Notes: generated by a model from the letters alone, not told the origin. A stretch of 64,000 nucleotides of DNA from Modestobacter muralis (GCF_010682105.1 NZ_JAAGWH010000055.1:1-64000); one strand, 5' to 3'. Shown: positions 1 through 17,363, counted from the stretch's first letter. Program-made: numbers and translations.

Positions 1-163
1 TCGCATGGGGATGTGTTACTTGGCACTGACTTTCGGCACGCTGTTGAGTTCTCAAGGAGCGGACGCGCAGCAAACCAGACCCTCTCGGATCGTCGTTGCC
101 AGCTTGTGTTGTCCTGCTCGGCGCTTCGGGCCCGGCCTCGCGGTCGTCCCCGGCGCAAAGAGA
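1..163 (-). other. rRNA operon leader (pre-16S 5' region), running off the left edge
   Basis: Read on the minus strand, this stretch contains the block TTGAGAACTCAACAG (about 41-55), followed by AAAGTCAGTGCC. This is the pattern found ahead of 16S rRNA genes in streptomycetes and other actinobacteria. A boxA-like GCTCCTTGA lies at 52-60 and would serve transcription antitermination. The 16S gene itself would begin beyond position 1. No protein coding is expected here, and the reading frames across it lack family similarity. The identification rests on recalled leader patterns plus the promoter just upstream. Confidence 0.8.
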
Positions 164-192
164 AAGTTACGTGCCTCTGGCGGCGGTGTCAA
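164..192 (-). promoter_or_regulatory. Probable rRNA operon promoter
   Basis: On the minus strand there is a perfect -35 hexamer TTGACA (187-192), a 17-base spacer and a -10 hexamer TAACTT (164-169). It points at the rRNA leader, with a predicted transcription start near 157. It lies 90 bases downstream of the tyrS stop codon. No second promoter of equal quality is visible between 193 and 281. Confidence 0.75.
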
Positions 193-281
193 ACCCGGGC
201 CCTGGTGACGCGCGCCACCTGGACGGAACGTGCCCGACACCCGGCGTTCACACGCCGCGAGTGCCCAGGTCAGGCCCCAGA

Positions 282-1586
282 TCAGGCCGTAGAGCCACCT
301 GCGGGGGCGGCTGACGGGCGGTGCACGCCCGCCACGCTGCGCTTCCCCTTGCGCAGGACCAGCCACCCACCGGGCAGCCACTCCCCCGCCGCCGGCACCG
401 CGTCGGCGTCGGTGACGCGCACGTTGTTCACGTAGGCGCCCCCCTCCTTGACCGTGCGCCGGGCGTCCGACAGGGAGGACGCCAGACCGGTCGCCTGGAG
501 CAGCGCCGACACCGGGACCGCCGGGTCGTCCACCTCCACGGCACCGGCCTCCCGGAGGGCCGCCTCCAGCGTGGCGGCGTCCAGCTCGGTGAGCTCGGCC
601 CGGCCGAACAGGGCCCGGCCGGCAGCCTCGGCCTGGGCCAGCTCCCCCGGTCCGTGCACCAGGGCCGTGAGCTCCTCGGCGAGTGCGCGCTGCGGAGCCC
701 GGGAGGCCGGCCGCTCCTGCGACTCCGCGACGAGTGCCGCGACCTCCTCGGCAGGCCGCTCGGAAAACAGCGGCAACCAGGCGCGGGCATCGACGTCGTC
801 CAGGGTGAGCCAGTACTGGAAGAACGCGTAGGGCGACGTCAGCTCGGGGTCCAACCAGATGGTGGCGCCCTCGGTCTTGCCGATCTTCTTGCCGTCGGCG
901 GTGGTGATCAGCGGCGTCCCGAGGGCGTGCACCGAGGCGCCCTCGGTGCGGCGGACCAGGTCGATGCCCGCCGTGAGGTTGCCCCACTGGTCCGAGCCGC
1001 CGGTCTGCAGCGTGCAGCCGTGCCGACCGTGCAGCTCACGGAAGTCGTTGGCCTGCAGGATCTGGTAGCTGAACTCGGCGTAGCTGATGCCGGCGTCGCT
1101 GTTGAGCCGGGCCGACACCGCCTCCTTGGCCAGCATGCGGTTGACCCGGAAGTGCTTGCCCAGGTCGCGGAGCAGCTCGATCGCCGACATCGGCGCGGTC
1201 CACTCGAGGTTGTCGACGTAGATCGGCGCCCGGTGGCCGTCGTCGGAGGCCGGACGGTCGAGGAAGGGCGCCACCCGGGCCCGGATGCGGTCCACCCACG
1301 CGGCGACCTGCGCCGGGTCGTTGAGCACCCGTTCGGAGGTGGGCCGGGGGTCACCGATCAGCCCGGTGGCGCCACCGACCAGCACGATCGGCTGGTGTCC
1401 GGCCCGCTGCAGGGCCCGCAGCACCATGAACTGGATGAGGTGCCCGACGTGCAGGCTGGCCGCGGTCGGGTCGAACCCGCAGTAGTAGGTGACCGGCCCC
1501 TCCGCGAGGTGGGCGCGCAGGGCGTCCTCGTCGGTGCTCAGGGCGATCAGCCCACGGCGGTGCAGCTCGTCGATCACGTCGGTCAC
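282..1586 (-). CDS. tyrS: Tyrosyl-tRNA synthetase
   Basis: The product (434 aa) charges tRNA-Tyr with tyrosine in the cytoplasm. It is a class I synthetase: the HIGH-type motif HVGH is near residue 44, the KMSKS-type loop KIGKT near residue 234, and a C-terminal S4-like RNA-binding segment is recognisable near residues 365-415. The length is usual for bacterial TyrRS. The GTG start at 1586 is chosen because the protein then begins TDVIDELHRRG, the normal N-terminus; the longer open frame upstream is the mpg gene read in another frame. It follows mpg by 19 bases and is the last protein gene before the rRNA promoter. In Mycobacterium tuberculosis mpg and tyrS are also neighbours. Confidence 0.97.
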   Translation of the reverse strand: MTDVIDELHRRGLIALSTDEDALRAHLAEGPVTYYCGFDPTAASLHVGHLIQFMVLRALQRAGHQPIVLVGGATGLIGDPRPTSERVLNDPAQVAAWVDRIRARVAPFLDRPASDDGHRAPIYVDNLEWTAPMSAIELLRDLGKHFRVNRMLAKEAVSARLNSDAGISYAEFSYQILQANDFRELHGRHGCTLQTGGSDQWGNLTAGIDLVRRTEGASVHALGTPLITTADGKKIGKTEGATIWLDPELTSPYAFFQYWLTLDDVDARAWLPLFSERPAEEVAALVAESQERPASRAPQRALAEELTALVHGPGELAQAEAAGRALFGRAELTELDAATLEAALREAGAVEVDDPAVPVSALLQATGLASSLSDARRTVKEGGAYVNNVRVTDADAVPAAGEWLPGGWLVLRKGKRSVAGVHRPSAAPAGGSTA

Positions 1587-1605
1587 GACTGCCCATCCTG
1601 CCTGA

Positions 1606-6397
<4,792 letters not shown>

Positions 6398-6401
<4 letters not shown>

Positions 6402-7488
6402 GGTGCTGCCTCCCCGTCTGTGTCGGCCGGGACGACCATCGTCCCGGTGCCCTCGGTGGTGAACATCTCCAGCAGCAGGGCGTGCGGCAGCCGGCCGTCG
6501 ACGACGGTCGCCCGCTTCACCCCGCCCTCGACCGCCCGCAGGCAGGCGGCCATCTTCGGGATCATCCCGGCGTCCAGGTCGGGCAGGATCCCGGCGAGCT
6601 CCCGGGCGTCGATCTGCTCGACGAGGGAGTCCCGGTCGGGCCAGTTGGCGTAGAGACCCTCGACGTCGGTGAGGACGACGAGCTTGACCGCGCCCAGCGC
6701 CACGGCCAGCGCGGCGGCGGCGGTGTCGGCGTTGACGTTGTGCACCTGGCCCGAGGCATCGGGGGCCACGGTCGCCACGACCGGGATGTGCCCCGCCTCC
6801 AGCAGCGCGGTGACCGGTGCGGGGTCGACGGCCACGACGTCCCCGACGAGGCCGACGTCCACCGGCTCGCCGTCGACGACGGCTGCGGTGCGCTCGGCGG
6901 TGAACAGCCCGCCGTCCTCACCGGACAGCCCGACGGCCAGCGGGCCGTGGGAGTTGATCAGGCCGACGACCTCGGGGCCCACCTGGCCGGTGAGCACCAT
7001 CCGGACGACGTCGATGGTCTCCTCCGTGGTGACCCGCAGGCCGCCGCGGAACTCGCTGGTGATGCCCAGCCGGTTGAGCATGGCGCTGATCTGCGGGCCG
7101 CCGCCGTGGACGACGACGGGCAGGATGCCGCAGGTCCGCAGGAAGACCATGTCCTCGGCGAACGCGCGGCGGCACTCCTCGTCGACCATCGCGTGGCCGC
7201 CGTACTTGACCACCACGACGTTGCCGTGGAACTCCCGCAGCCACGGCAGCGCCCCGGTGAGGACGGCGACCTTGGCCGCGTCGCCCGCGGGGTCGTTGAC
7301 CCGCATGACCCGGTGGGTGCCGATCCGCCGGGGCGGCACCTCGTCGGGGGCGACGTCCGGGGGCGTGGGGTCCTGAGCGGTCCCCGGCACGGTGCCCTCC
7401 GGCGCGGTCTCGTCGGGTGCGACGTCGGGCGGGGTGGGGTCCTGGGCGGTGGTCACGTCGTCGTCCTCGGCGGGGTTCGTCTCGCCGC

Positions 7489-7492
<4 letters not shown>
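6398..7492 (-). CDS. argB: Acetylglutamate kinase with repeated N-terminal extension
   Basis: The kinase phosphorylates N-acetylglutamate and is normally the arginine-inhibited step. The amino acid kinase fold begins around residue 85 with [10 protein letters not shown], followed by [26 protein letters not shown] and GGMIPKM-type motifs. The ATG at 7492 overlaps the argJ stop (ATGA) and gives 364 aa, about 60 more than usual. The extra part is acidic, rich in proline and threonine, and contains two copies of [14 protein letters not shown] coded by a 42-bp direct repeat. A second ATG at 7306 would give a normal 302-residue enzyme but has no visible ribosome binding site. The coupled upstream start is favoured. 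Confidence 0.93.
7340..7450 (-). repeat. Two 42-bp direct repeats in the 5' part of argB
   Basis: Near-identical 42-bp units lie at 7340-7381 and 7409-7450, separated by 27 bases, differing at only a few positions. Each codes for [14 protein letters not shown] in the kinase N-terminal extension. This looks like an in-frame tandem duplication. Confidence 0.85.
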
Positions 7493-10773
<3,281 letters not shown>

Positions 10774-10777
<4 letters not shown>

Positions 10778-11847
10778 CGGGGCCCCAGCAGCTCGCGGGC
10801 CGCGGCCAGCACGGCGGCGACCCGCACCGACGCCGCACACCGGAAGTCGATCGGGCAGACCAGGTGCGGGCACGGTGCGCAGGGCACGTCGGCGACCACC
10901 GCCCGCTGCCGCGGCCCGGAGTGGGCCCAGCGCACCGGGTCGCCGGGCAGGAAGACGGTGACACTGGGCGCGCCGACGGCGACCGCCAGGTGCGCGGACC
11001 CGGTGTCGTTGCCGATCAGCAGCGCGCTGTCGGCCAGCAGCGCGGCCAGCCCGCCGAGGCTCGTCGCGCCGGTCAGGTCGGTGACCGGCGCGCGCATCCG
11101 GTCCTGGACCGTGGCGCTGATCCCCCGCTCGCCGGGCACCCCGGTGAGCACGACGTCCCAGCCGTCGGCGGCGAGCGCGTCCCCGACCGCCGCGTAGCGC
11201 TCCGTGGGCCACTGGCGGGTGGCCGCCGACGCCCCGGGGTGCAGGACGACGTAGCGGCCCGGCACCAGGCCGGCGGCGTCCAGGGTCGCGGCGTGCTCGG
11301 TGCGGTCGGCCGGGGTCAGCGGGAAGTGCATCGCCGGCGCCGGCCCGGCCGGCAGCCCCAGGTGCTCGAACAGCCGCAGGTGCCGCTGCGCCTCGTGCAG
11401 GTCCAGCGGGTAGCGCAGGTGGAGGTCGCCGGTGCCCGGGGGCGGGTCCCAGCCGGTCGGCGCGAAACCGCCGACCAGGCGGGCGCCCAGCGCCGCGGCG
11501 ACCGCGTTCGCCGGGGGCCGGTCACCGTAGGCCTGCAGCGCCAGGTCGAACTCCCGCTCCCGGGCGGCGGCCAGGAAGGGTGCCCAGCCGGCCGGGTCCG
11601 GCGTCCGCTCGGGGATGCCGTCCGCGCCGGGGAACGGGAGCAGCTCGTCGACGTCGTCGGCGTAGCGCCCGACCACGTCGGCCATCTCCGGCCAGGTGAT
11701 CAGCGTGACGTGCAGGTCGGGCCGGAACTCGCGCAGCCGGCGCAGCGCCGGGGCCGAGCAGAGCAGGTCGCCCAGGCCGACCCGCAGCCGGACGAGCGCC
11801 ACCCGGCGGACGGCGGGGTCGGCGAGCGGCGGGAGCACGCAGGGCAT
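10774..11847 (-). CDS. Family 9 glycosyltransferase (heptosyltransferase-like)
   Basis: The product (357 aa) resembles the ADP-heptose:LPS heptosyltransferase fold. Visible motifs are RVALVRLRVGLGDLLCSAPALRRLRE at the N-terminus and LHPGASAATRQWP plus LIGNDTGSAHLAVAVGAPSVTVFLPGDP in the C-terminal domain. A cysteine-containing end (CAPCPHLVCPIDFRC) is common in this family. Actinobacteria have no lipopolysaccharide, so the acceptor is probably another glycan. The ATG start at 11847 is the first good one; divergent transcription with the next gene leaves about 120 bp for promoters. Confidence 0.88.
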
Positions 11848-11968
11848 CCTGCCTGCCGGCGCCAACCCGCGCCCGGCGGGCTGCGCACCGGGCACCTGAC
11901 CGGTGGTCCGTGTTCTACTGCGCACAACCGACCGAGCGGACAGGTCGACCATCGGGAGAGGTGGCGAG

Positions 11969-13183
11969 GTGCACGTCCTGCGCCTGTGCAGTGTCTTCGA
12001 GCCCCCGGCCGGCTCCGGGACGCGTGCGGACGGCGTCGGTCTCGACGCCCGCACCGCCCGGTTCGACCCGATCGGCGGCATGCAGAACCACACCGCCGCG
12101 CTCACCCGGTGCCTGGACGCGCAGGGCCACCGGCAGACGGTGCTCACCTCCCGGCTGGGCGGGCCACGCCGGTCCGACCGGCAGGGAGTCGGCGCGCTGG
12201 TGCACCGCACCGGGGTGCGCACCCGGCGCGCCCGCCAGCTGTGGGCGCTCGCCGCCCTGCCGCGCGCACTGTCCCGGGCCGCGGGCCCCGTCGACGTGGT
12301 GCACGGCCACCAGGGCGAGGACCTCGCCACCCTGCTGCTGGCCCGCCTCGCCGCCCTGCGGCACGGCTGCCCCCTGGTGGTGACCGTGCACTGCAGCGTC
12401 GGGCACACCCTGACCGGCCACTCGCTGCACGCCCGCATGGTCCGGGCCGTCGGCGGCCGCATCGAGCGCAGCACCCTGCGCCGGGCCGACGCCGTCGTCG
12501 TCCTCACCGGCCGCACGGCAGCGGCACTGCGGGCCGACGGCGTCCCGGCGGAGCGGATCAGCACGATCCCCTCCGGTTTCGAGCCCGCGGTGTTCGACGT
12601 GCCGGCCGACCGCGCCCCGCGCAGCCGGCCGCGGATCGGGTACGTGGGCCGGCTCGCCGCGCAGAAGCGGGCGGACCTGCTGGTCACCGCCTTCGGCGCG
12701 ATGCAGGAGGTGGCCGACCTGGTCGTGGTGGGCGACGGTCCCGAGCGCGACCGCGTGCACCGCCTGGTGCGCACCAGCCCGGCGGCCGACCGGATCAGCA
12801 CCCGCGGGTTCGTCGAGCACTCCGCCGTCCCGGGGGTGCTCGCCTCGCTCGACCTGCTCGTGCTGCCCTCGGCCTACGAGGAGATGGGGTCGGTGCTGGT
12901 CGAGGCGATGGTCGCCGGCCTGCCGGTGGTGGCCAGCGACGTCGGCGGGATCCCCGAGGTGGTGCGGCACGGGGAGACGGGGCTGCTCGTCCCGCCCGGT
13001 GACGTACCCGCCCTGACCGCCGCCCTGGACCGGCTGGTCGCCGACCCCGCGCTGCGCGCCCGACTGGCCGCCGGTGCCCGGGAGAACGCACGGCACTACT
13101 CGTGGCCGCACCTGGCGACGCGCGTCGCCGACGTCTACCGGCAGGTCCGGGGCGGCGAGCCGGCGCTGTCCGTCCCGGCGTGA
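11969..13183 (+). CDS. Family 4-type glycosyltransferase
   Basis: The product (404 aa) is a GT-B glycosyltransferase. FDPIGGMQNHTAALTRCL marks the N-terminal glycine loop, IGYVGRLAAQKRADLLVTAF the start of the donor domain, and SAYEEMGSVLVEAMVAGLPVVASDVGGIPEV the EX7E region. The GTG at 11969 is preferred over an upstream ATG at 11903 because GGGAGAGG (11954-11961) sits seven bases ahead of it and conserved sequence begins right after. The gene overlaps the next one by four bases. Confidence 0.88.
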   Translation: MHVLRLCSVFEPPAGSGTRADGVGLDARTARFDPIGGMQNHTAALTRCLDAQGHRQTVLTSRLGGPRRSDRQGVGALVHRTGVRTRRARQLWALAALPRALSRAAGPVDVVHGHQGEDLATLLLARLAALRHGCPLVVTVHCSVGHTLTGHSLHARMVRAVGGRIERSTLRRADAVVVLTGRTAAALRADGVPAERISTIPSGFEPAVFDVPADRAPRSRPRIGYVGRLAAQKRADLLVTAFGAMQEVADLVVVGDGPERDRVHRLVRTSPAADRISTRGFVEHSAVPGVLASLDLLVLPSAYEEMGSVLVEAMVAGLPVVASDVGGIPEVVRHGETGLLVPPGDVPALTAALDRLVADPALRARLAAGARENARHYSWPHLATRVADVYRQVRGGEPALSVPA

Positions 13184-14985
13184 GCGGTCCCCGGGTCGCC
13201 GTCGTCGTCCCGGTGCACGACCAGTCGGCGTGGCTGCCCCGTGCCCTGGACGGCCTGCTGGCCCAGACGGTGACCGACTGGGAGGCCGTCGTCGTCGACG
13301 ACGGCTCACCCGCCCCGGAGGCCGTGGCCGCCGTGGTCGCCGGGCTGCCCGACGCGCGCGTCCGGCTGCTCGCCCGGGCCGACAACCGCGGCCTGGGCGC
13401 CACGCTCAACACCGGCTTGGACGCGACCGGCGCACCGGTCGTGGCGTACCTGCCGGCCGACGACGTCTGGGCGCCCGACCACCTCGGCGCGCTGCTGGGG
13501 TGCCTTGCCGACCCGGAGGTGGTGTTGGCACGCAGCGGGCTGTCCGAGCCCTCAGACACCCAGTACGCCCAGCTGGTACAGGTCGCCCATCGCCGGACGG
13601 CGCACCGGTGGACCGAGCGCGCCGAGTTGGAGGCCGACGACCTCGACCGGCTGTTCTGGCACCGGCTGGCCGGCTCGGGCCGGACGGCGGACACCGGCCG
13701 GGTCACCTGCACCTGGACGCGGCACGCCGGTCAGCGTTCGCGGGCGATCCGGGAGTCCACCGACGGCGGGCTCAACGTCTTCCGCAGCCGCTACCGGGTG
13801 GCGCAGCCGCTGCGCTTCGCCTCCACCGACAGCGGGGACGTCGACGAGGTCGCCCGCTACGCCCGCTTCCGCGACCGCACGTACCCCGAGCCCGACGGCC
13901 TGTCGGTGCTGCTGGTCGGGGAGCTGGCCTTCAACCCCGAGCGGGTGCTGACGCTGCGCGAGCGCGGGCACCGGCTGACCGGGCTGTGGACCCCCGACGG
14001 GCTGGGCGACTCGACGGTGGGGCCGCTCCCGTTCGGGCACGTGCCCGACCTCGACCGGGACACCTGGCGCGACGGCGTCGCCGCGCCGGCCCCCGACGTC
14101 GTGTGGGCCCAGCTCAACTGGCGCGCCGTCCCCTTCGCGCACGCGGTGCGCAGCGCGTTCCCCGACGTCCCGTTCGTCTGGCACTTCAAGGAGGCGCCGC
14201 AGCGCAGCATGGTGCGCGGCGAGTGGCCGCTGCTCGCCGACCTGGTCACCGGCGCCGACGCCTGCCTGCTGGCCACCGCCGAGGAGCGCGACTGGTTCGC
14301 CGGTGCGCTGCGCGGGCGGGTCGACCCGGCCCGGCTCGGTGTGCTGGACGGCGACCTGCCCAAGCGCGACTGGCTGGACGCGCCGCGGTCGGCGAGGCTC
14401 TCCGACGCCGACGGGCAGCCGCACACCGTCGTCGTGGGGCGCCCCGCCGGGCTGGACGCCGAGTGGCTGGTCGAGCTGGCCCGGCGCGGGGTGCACACCC
14501 ACCTCTACGGCCGCGTCCGGGCGCCCGGCCCCACCGGGTCGTGGACCGGCTGGCTGGACGAGGCGCTGGCCGCCGCGCCCGGGCACGTCCACGTGCACCC
14601 GGCGGTGGGCCCGGAGAGCTGGGTGACCGAGCTGTCCCGCTACGACGCCGGCTGGCTGCACCGCCTGCCCAGCGACAACGACGGCGAGCTGCGCCGGGCC
14701 AGCTGGGACGACCTCAACTCCCCCGCCCGGCTGCCGGTCTGCCTGGCCGCGGGGCTGCCGCTGCTGCAGCCGGACCACCCCGGGCAGCTGGTCTCGGTGG
14801 CCCGGGCGCTGCGCGAGGACGGCACCGGCCTGTTCTACGACTCCGCGGACGGCGTCGCCGACGTCCTGGCCGGGGAGCTGGCCACCCGGGCGGGCGCCCG
14901 CGCGGCGCTCGCGGTGCGGGAGCGGTACACGTTCGACGCGCATGCCGACCGGCTGGTCGAGCTGTTCGGCTCCCTCGCGCGCTGA
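13180..14985 (+). CDS. Two-domain glycosyltransferase (GT2 plus GT-B-like)
   Basis: The first 240 or so residues are a GT2 (GT-A) domain, with VAVVVPVHDQSAWLPRALDGLL, VVVDDGSP and the metal-binding ADDVW. The remaining 360 residues form a second domain beginning SVLLVGELAFNPERVL, with FVWHFKEAPQ and a GRPAGLD segment, which resembles a GT-B-type glycosyltransferase without clear catalytic motifs. Total length is 601 aa. The GTG overlaps the stop of the previous gene (GTGA). One chain may therefore add two sugars or combine transfer with acceptor binding; that is inference. Confidence 0.82.
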   Translation: MSGPRVAVVVPVHDQSAWLPRALDGLLAQTVTDWEAVVVDDGSPAPEAVAAVVAGLPDARVRLLARADNRGLGATLNTGLDATGAPVVAYLPADDVWAPDHLGALLGCLADPEVVLARSGLSEPSDTQYAQLVQVAHRRTAHRWTERAELEADDLDRLFWHRLAGSGRTADTGRVTCTWTRHAGQRSRAIRESTDGGLNVFRSRYRVAQPLRFASTDSGDVDEVARYARFRDRTYPEPDGLSVLLVGELAFNPERVLTLRERGHRLTGLWTPDGLGDSTVGPLPFGHVPDLDRDTWRDGVAAPAPDVVWAQLNWRAVPFAHAVRSAFPDVPFVWHFKEAPQRSMVRGEWPLLADLVTGADACLLATAEERDWFAGALRGRVDPARLGVLDGDLPKRDWLDAPRSARLSDADGQPHTVVVGRPAGLDAEWLVELARRGVHTHLYGRVRAPGPTGSWTGWLDEALAAAPGHVHVHPAVGPESWVTELSRYDAGWLHRLPSDNDGELRRASWDDLNSPARLPVCLAAGLPLLQPDHPGQLVSVARALREDGTGLFYDSADGVADVLAGELATRAGARAALAVRERYTFDAHADRLVELFGSLAR

Positions 14986-15071
14986 CGCGACCGCCGGCCG
15001 GAGGCCGGGTTGCACCGGTCGGGACGACCTCGGACCGATGAGTCCGACCCCGCAGGCCGGTCTCCCCTGGC

Positions 15072-15473
15072 ATGACCACCACGACCACCACCACCCTGAC
15101 CCAGCTGTCCACGGCGATGTTCCCGGTCCGCGACCAGGACGCGGCGCTGGCCTTCTACACCGACGTCCTCGGCTTCGAGGTCCGCGCCGACGTCCGGTTC
15201 GGCGCCCGCGGCGAGCACCGCTGGCTTGAGGTCGCCCCGCCCGGGTCGGCCGCCCGGCTCGCGCTCACGCCCCCGACGGACGGGCGACCCAGCGGTGGCG
15301 CCATCGGCGTCGACTCGATCGACGTGCTCGCCGAGCACGCCCGGCTGGCGGCCCGCGGGGACGTCGACCTCGACCCGGCTCCCGAGCCGTTCCCGGGTGC
15401 GCCGCTGCTGTTCGCGCTGCGCGACCCGGACGGCAACACGGTCTGGGTCGTCGGGGCGACGCCGGCGGCCTGA
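15072..15473 (+). CDS. VOC-superfamily (glyoxalase/bleomycin resistance fold) protein
   Basis: The product (133 aa) has one vicinal oxygen chelate domain: TAMFPVRDQDAALAFYTDVLGFEVRADVRF at the N-terminus and FALRDPDGNTVWVVG at the C-terminus. Such proteins bind a metal and act as small isomerases, dioxygenases or drug-binding proteins; the substrate cannot be told. The start is an ATG followed by a run of threonine codons (ACC/ACG). No strong ribosome binding site is visible. It stands alone between the glycosyltransferases and the STAS gene. Confidence 0.85.
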   Translation: MTTTTTTTLTQLSTAMFPVRDQDAALAFYTDVLGFEVRADVRFGARGEHRWLEVAPPGSAARLALTPPTDGRPSGGAIGVDSIDVLAEHARLAARGDVDLDPAPEPFPGAPLLFALRDPDGNTVWVVGATPAA

Positions 15474-15575
15474 GCTCCCAGCCGGTCGGCAGGCGACGCG
15501 CAGCAGAACTGTCAGACCCCCGGGGCAGGGTGTGCGCGAGGTCGGCGGACGGTGCCGGCCAGGGGGAGGGACACC

Positions 15576-15893
15576 ATGCAGACCATCGACCTGCCCGGCG
15601 GCATCGACCTGGTCGACGAGGACGGCGGGCCGGTGCTCCGGCTGCACGGCGAGGTCGACCAGCTCGTGGTCGCCGCCTACGACGCCACCTCCTCCCCCGC
15701 CCGGCGGTCGGCGGTGGCGGTCGACCTGTCCGCGGCCACCTTCCTCGACGGCCCCGGGCTGCGGCTGCTGGTCCGGGCCACCGAGGCCACCCGCCGGTCG
15801 GGCCGGGTCCCGGAGCTGCGCCGCCCCTCGCACACCGTGCAGCGGATGGTCGAGATCGCCGGGGTGACGCGACTCTTCGCGGCGGTCCTCTGA
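15576..15893 (+). CDS. STAS-domain protein (anti-sigma factor antagonist type)
   Basis: The product (105 aa) has a single STAS domain: LRLHGEVDQLVVAAYD, then VAVDLSAATFLDGPGLRLLVRATEATRRSGR. In SpoIIAA/RsbV proteins a serine or threonine at the start of the FLD-type loop is phosphorylated; here that region reads ATFLDGPG, with threonine just before F and glycine in place of the usual serine. Phosphoregulation is therefore doubtful. The ATG follows AGGGGGAGGG at 15561-15570. No anti-sigma kinase or sigma factor gene is adjacent. Confidence 0.8.
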   Translation: MQTIDLPGGIDLVDEDGGPVLRLHGEVDQLVVAAYDATSSPARRSAVAVDLSAATFLDGPGLRLLVRATEATRRSGRVPELRRPSHTVQRMVEIAGVTRLFAAVL

Positions 15894-16020
15894 CCGGTCG
15901 GGCGCGGTGGACCGTCGCCGCGCCGGGACACGGGCGGCAGCCGGGCTGCTGACCGGGCAGGATCGCCCCGTCGTGGTGCCCGCGCCACGCGCCGACCCGC
16001 AGCCCGAGGAGACGTCCGCC

Positions 16021-16902
16021 GTGAGCCCGTTCGACCGGATCGTCATCGTCTTCAACCCGCACAGCACCGGGGACGCCCCCCGGCTCGCCGAGGAGCTGCA
16101 GGCCGAGCTGGTGGACCGCCTGCCGGACGTGCCGGTGGAGCTGCGCCCGACCCAGCGCGCCGGGCACGCCCGCGAGATCGCCCGCGAGGTGGCGGCCACC
16201 GGCCGGCCGCTGCTCGTCTCGGTCAGCGGCGACGGTGGGTACAACGAGGTCGTCGACGGGGCGGTGCAGGCCGGCAACGACCAGGTCGTCTGCGCCGTCC
16301 GGGCCGCCGGCAACGCCAACGACCACCGCCGGACGACCAAGGAGCACCACCTGGCCGACGCGATCGTGGCCGGCGACGTCCGGCGGATCGACCTGCTCCG
16401 GCTCACCTTGGGCCGCGGGGCAGGGACCGAGGTCCGGTACGCGCACTCCTACATCGGCGTCGGGCTGACCCCGGTGGTCGCGGTCGACCTGGAGAAGGGC
16501 GGCAAGGGCTCGTGGCGGGAGATCGTCGCGGTGGTCCGCGGGTTCGCTCGCTTCCGCCCCTTCCCGGTGCGGCTCGAGAACGGGCAGCGGCGGACCATCG
16601 ACAGCCTGGTGTTCGCCAACATCTCCCAGATGGCCAAGGTCGCCACGCTCACCGAGGGCGCCGCACCCGACGACGGCCGGTTCGAGGTGGTCACCCAGCG
16701 GCGCACCGGCAAGCTGCGGGTGCTGGCGACCGCGCTGCGCGCCGCGACCCGCGGGCTGGGCCCGCAGCCGAGCGCCACGCACTACGCGTTCACCACGCTG
16801 ACCCCCATGCCGCTGCAGCTGGACGGCGAACTGGTCGAGCTGGAGGCCGGCACGACGGTCACCGTCGACATCGCACCCCGGGCGCTGGCCACCCTGGTCT
16901 GA
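16021..16902 (+). CDS. Diacylglycerol/sphingosine kinase-family lipid kinase
   Basis: The product (293 aa) matches the DAGK catalytic fold: FDRIVIVFNPHSTG at the N-terminus, a nucleotide-binding VSGDGGYNEVVDGAV and a C-terminal beta domain ending LQLDGELVELEAGTTVTVDIAP. The usual GGDGT motif is SGDGG here. The likely role is phosphorylation of a lipid headgroup at the membrane, with unknown substrate. The GTG at 16021 follows GAGGAGA at 16006-16012 with an eight-base gap; an upstream ATG at 15907 would add a nonconserved stretch. Confidence 0.85.
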   Translation: MSPFDRIVIVFNPHSTGDAPRLAEELQAELVDRLPDVPVELRPTQRAGHAREIAREVAATGRPLLVSVSGDGGYNEVVDGAVQAGNDQVVCAVRAAGNANDHRRTTKEHHLADAIVAGDVRRIDLLRLTLGRGAGTEVRYAHSYIGVGLTPVVAVDLEKGGKGSWREIVAVVRGFARFRPFPVRLENGQRRTIDSLVFANISQMAKVATLTEGAAPDDGRFEVVTQRRTGKLRVLATALRAATRGLGPQPSATHYAFTTLTPMPLQLDGELVELEAGTTVTVDIAPRALATLV

Positions 16903-16914
16903 GGCCGGCGCAGC

Positions 16915-17271
16915 TCAGCCGGGCAGCGGCGCCCGCGTACCGGTGGCCCGGTCGACCGCGGAGACCAGCGCGGCGACCACCAGGAGCAACGCCGGCAGCA
17001 GGAAGCCGAGCCCGATGCCGAGCCCGGTGAGCAGCGACCAGCCCAGCGAGACCCAGGCGAGGACACCGACCACGACCGGGGCCAGCCGCCCCCGGATCAC
17101 GCGCTCAGCCAGGAGGGTTCCCGCGGCACACGTCAGCGGGACCCCGAAGAGGACGGCGGACCACCACCCGCTCGCCTCCCAGCCGGCTCGGCCGGACCAC
17201 GCGGTGAAGCCGACGACCATCAGCAGTGCCACGACGATCAGCCCGGTGGCTCCCCGGGAGGGAGTGGCCAT
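16915..17271 (-). CDS. Small membrane protein, function unknown
   Basis: The product (118 aa) has four likely transmembrane segments: LIVVALLMVVGFTAW, a segment around WWSAVLFGVPLTCAAGTLL, APVVVGVLAWVSLGWSLLTG and GLGFLLPALLLVVAALVSAV. The ATG is preceded by AAGGAGG with a five-base gap, an almost ideal ribosome binding site, which supports the gene. It converges with the lipid kinase gene and lies 12 bases from its stop. No family was recognised. Confidence 0.75.
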   Translation of the reverse strand: MATPSRGATGLIVVALLMVVGFTAWSGRAGWEASGWWSAVLFGVPLTCAAGTLLAERVIRGRLAPVVVGVLAWVSLGWSLLTGLGIGLGFLLPALLLVVAALVSAVDRATGTRAPLPG

Positions 17272-17363
17272 GGTGGACCTCCTTCAGCAGGAGCCCAGCC
17301 TGGCAGCCCGGCCCTGGGAGCACGAGGACGCGCGCCCGGCGGCGGCCGTGTCGCCGGGGCCGC

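Noticed and set aside
13074-15041. 655-residue plus-strand frame
   Set aside because: It overlaps the recognised glycosyltransferase gene in another frame and is Arg/Pro/Gly-rich, typical of GC-rich shadow frames.
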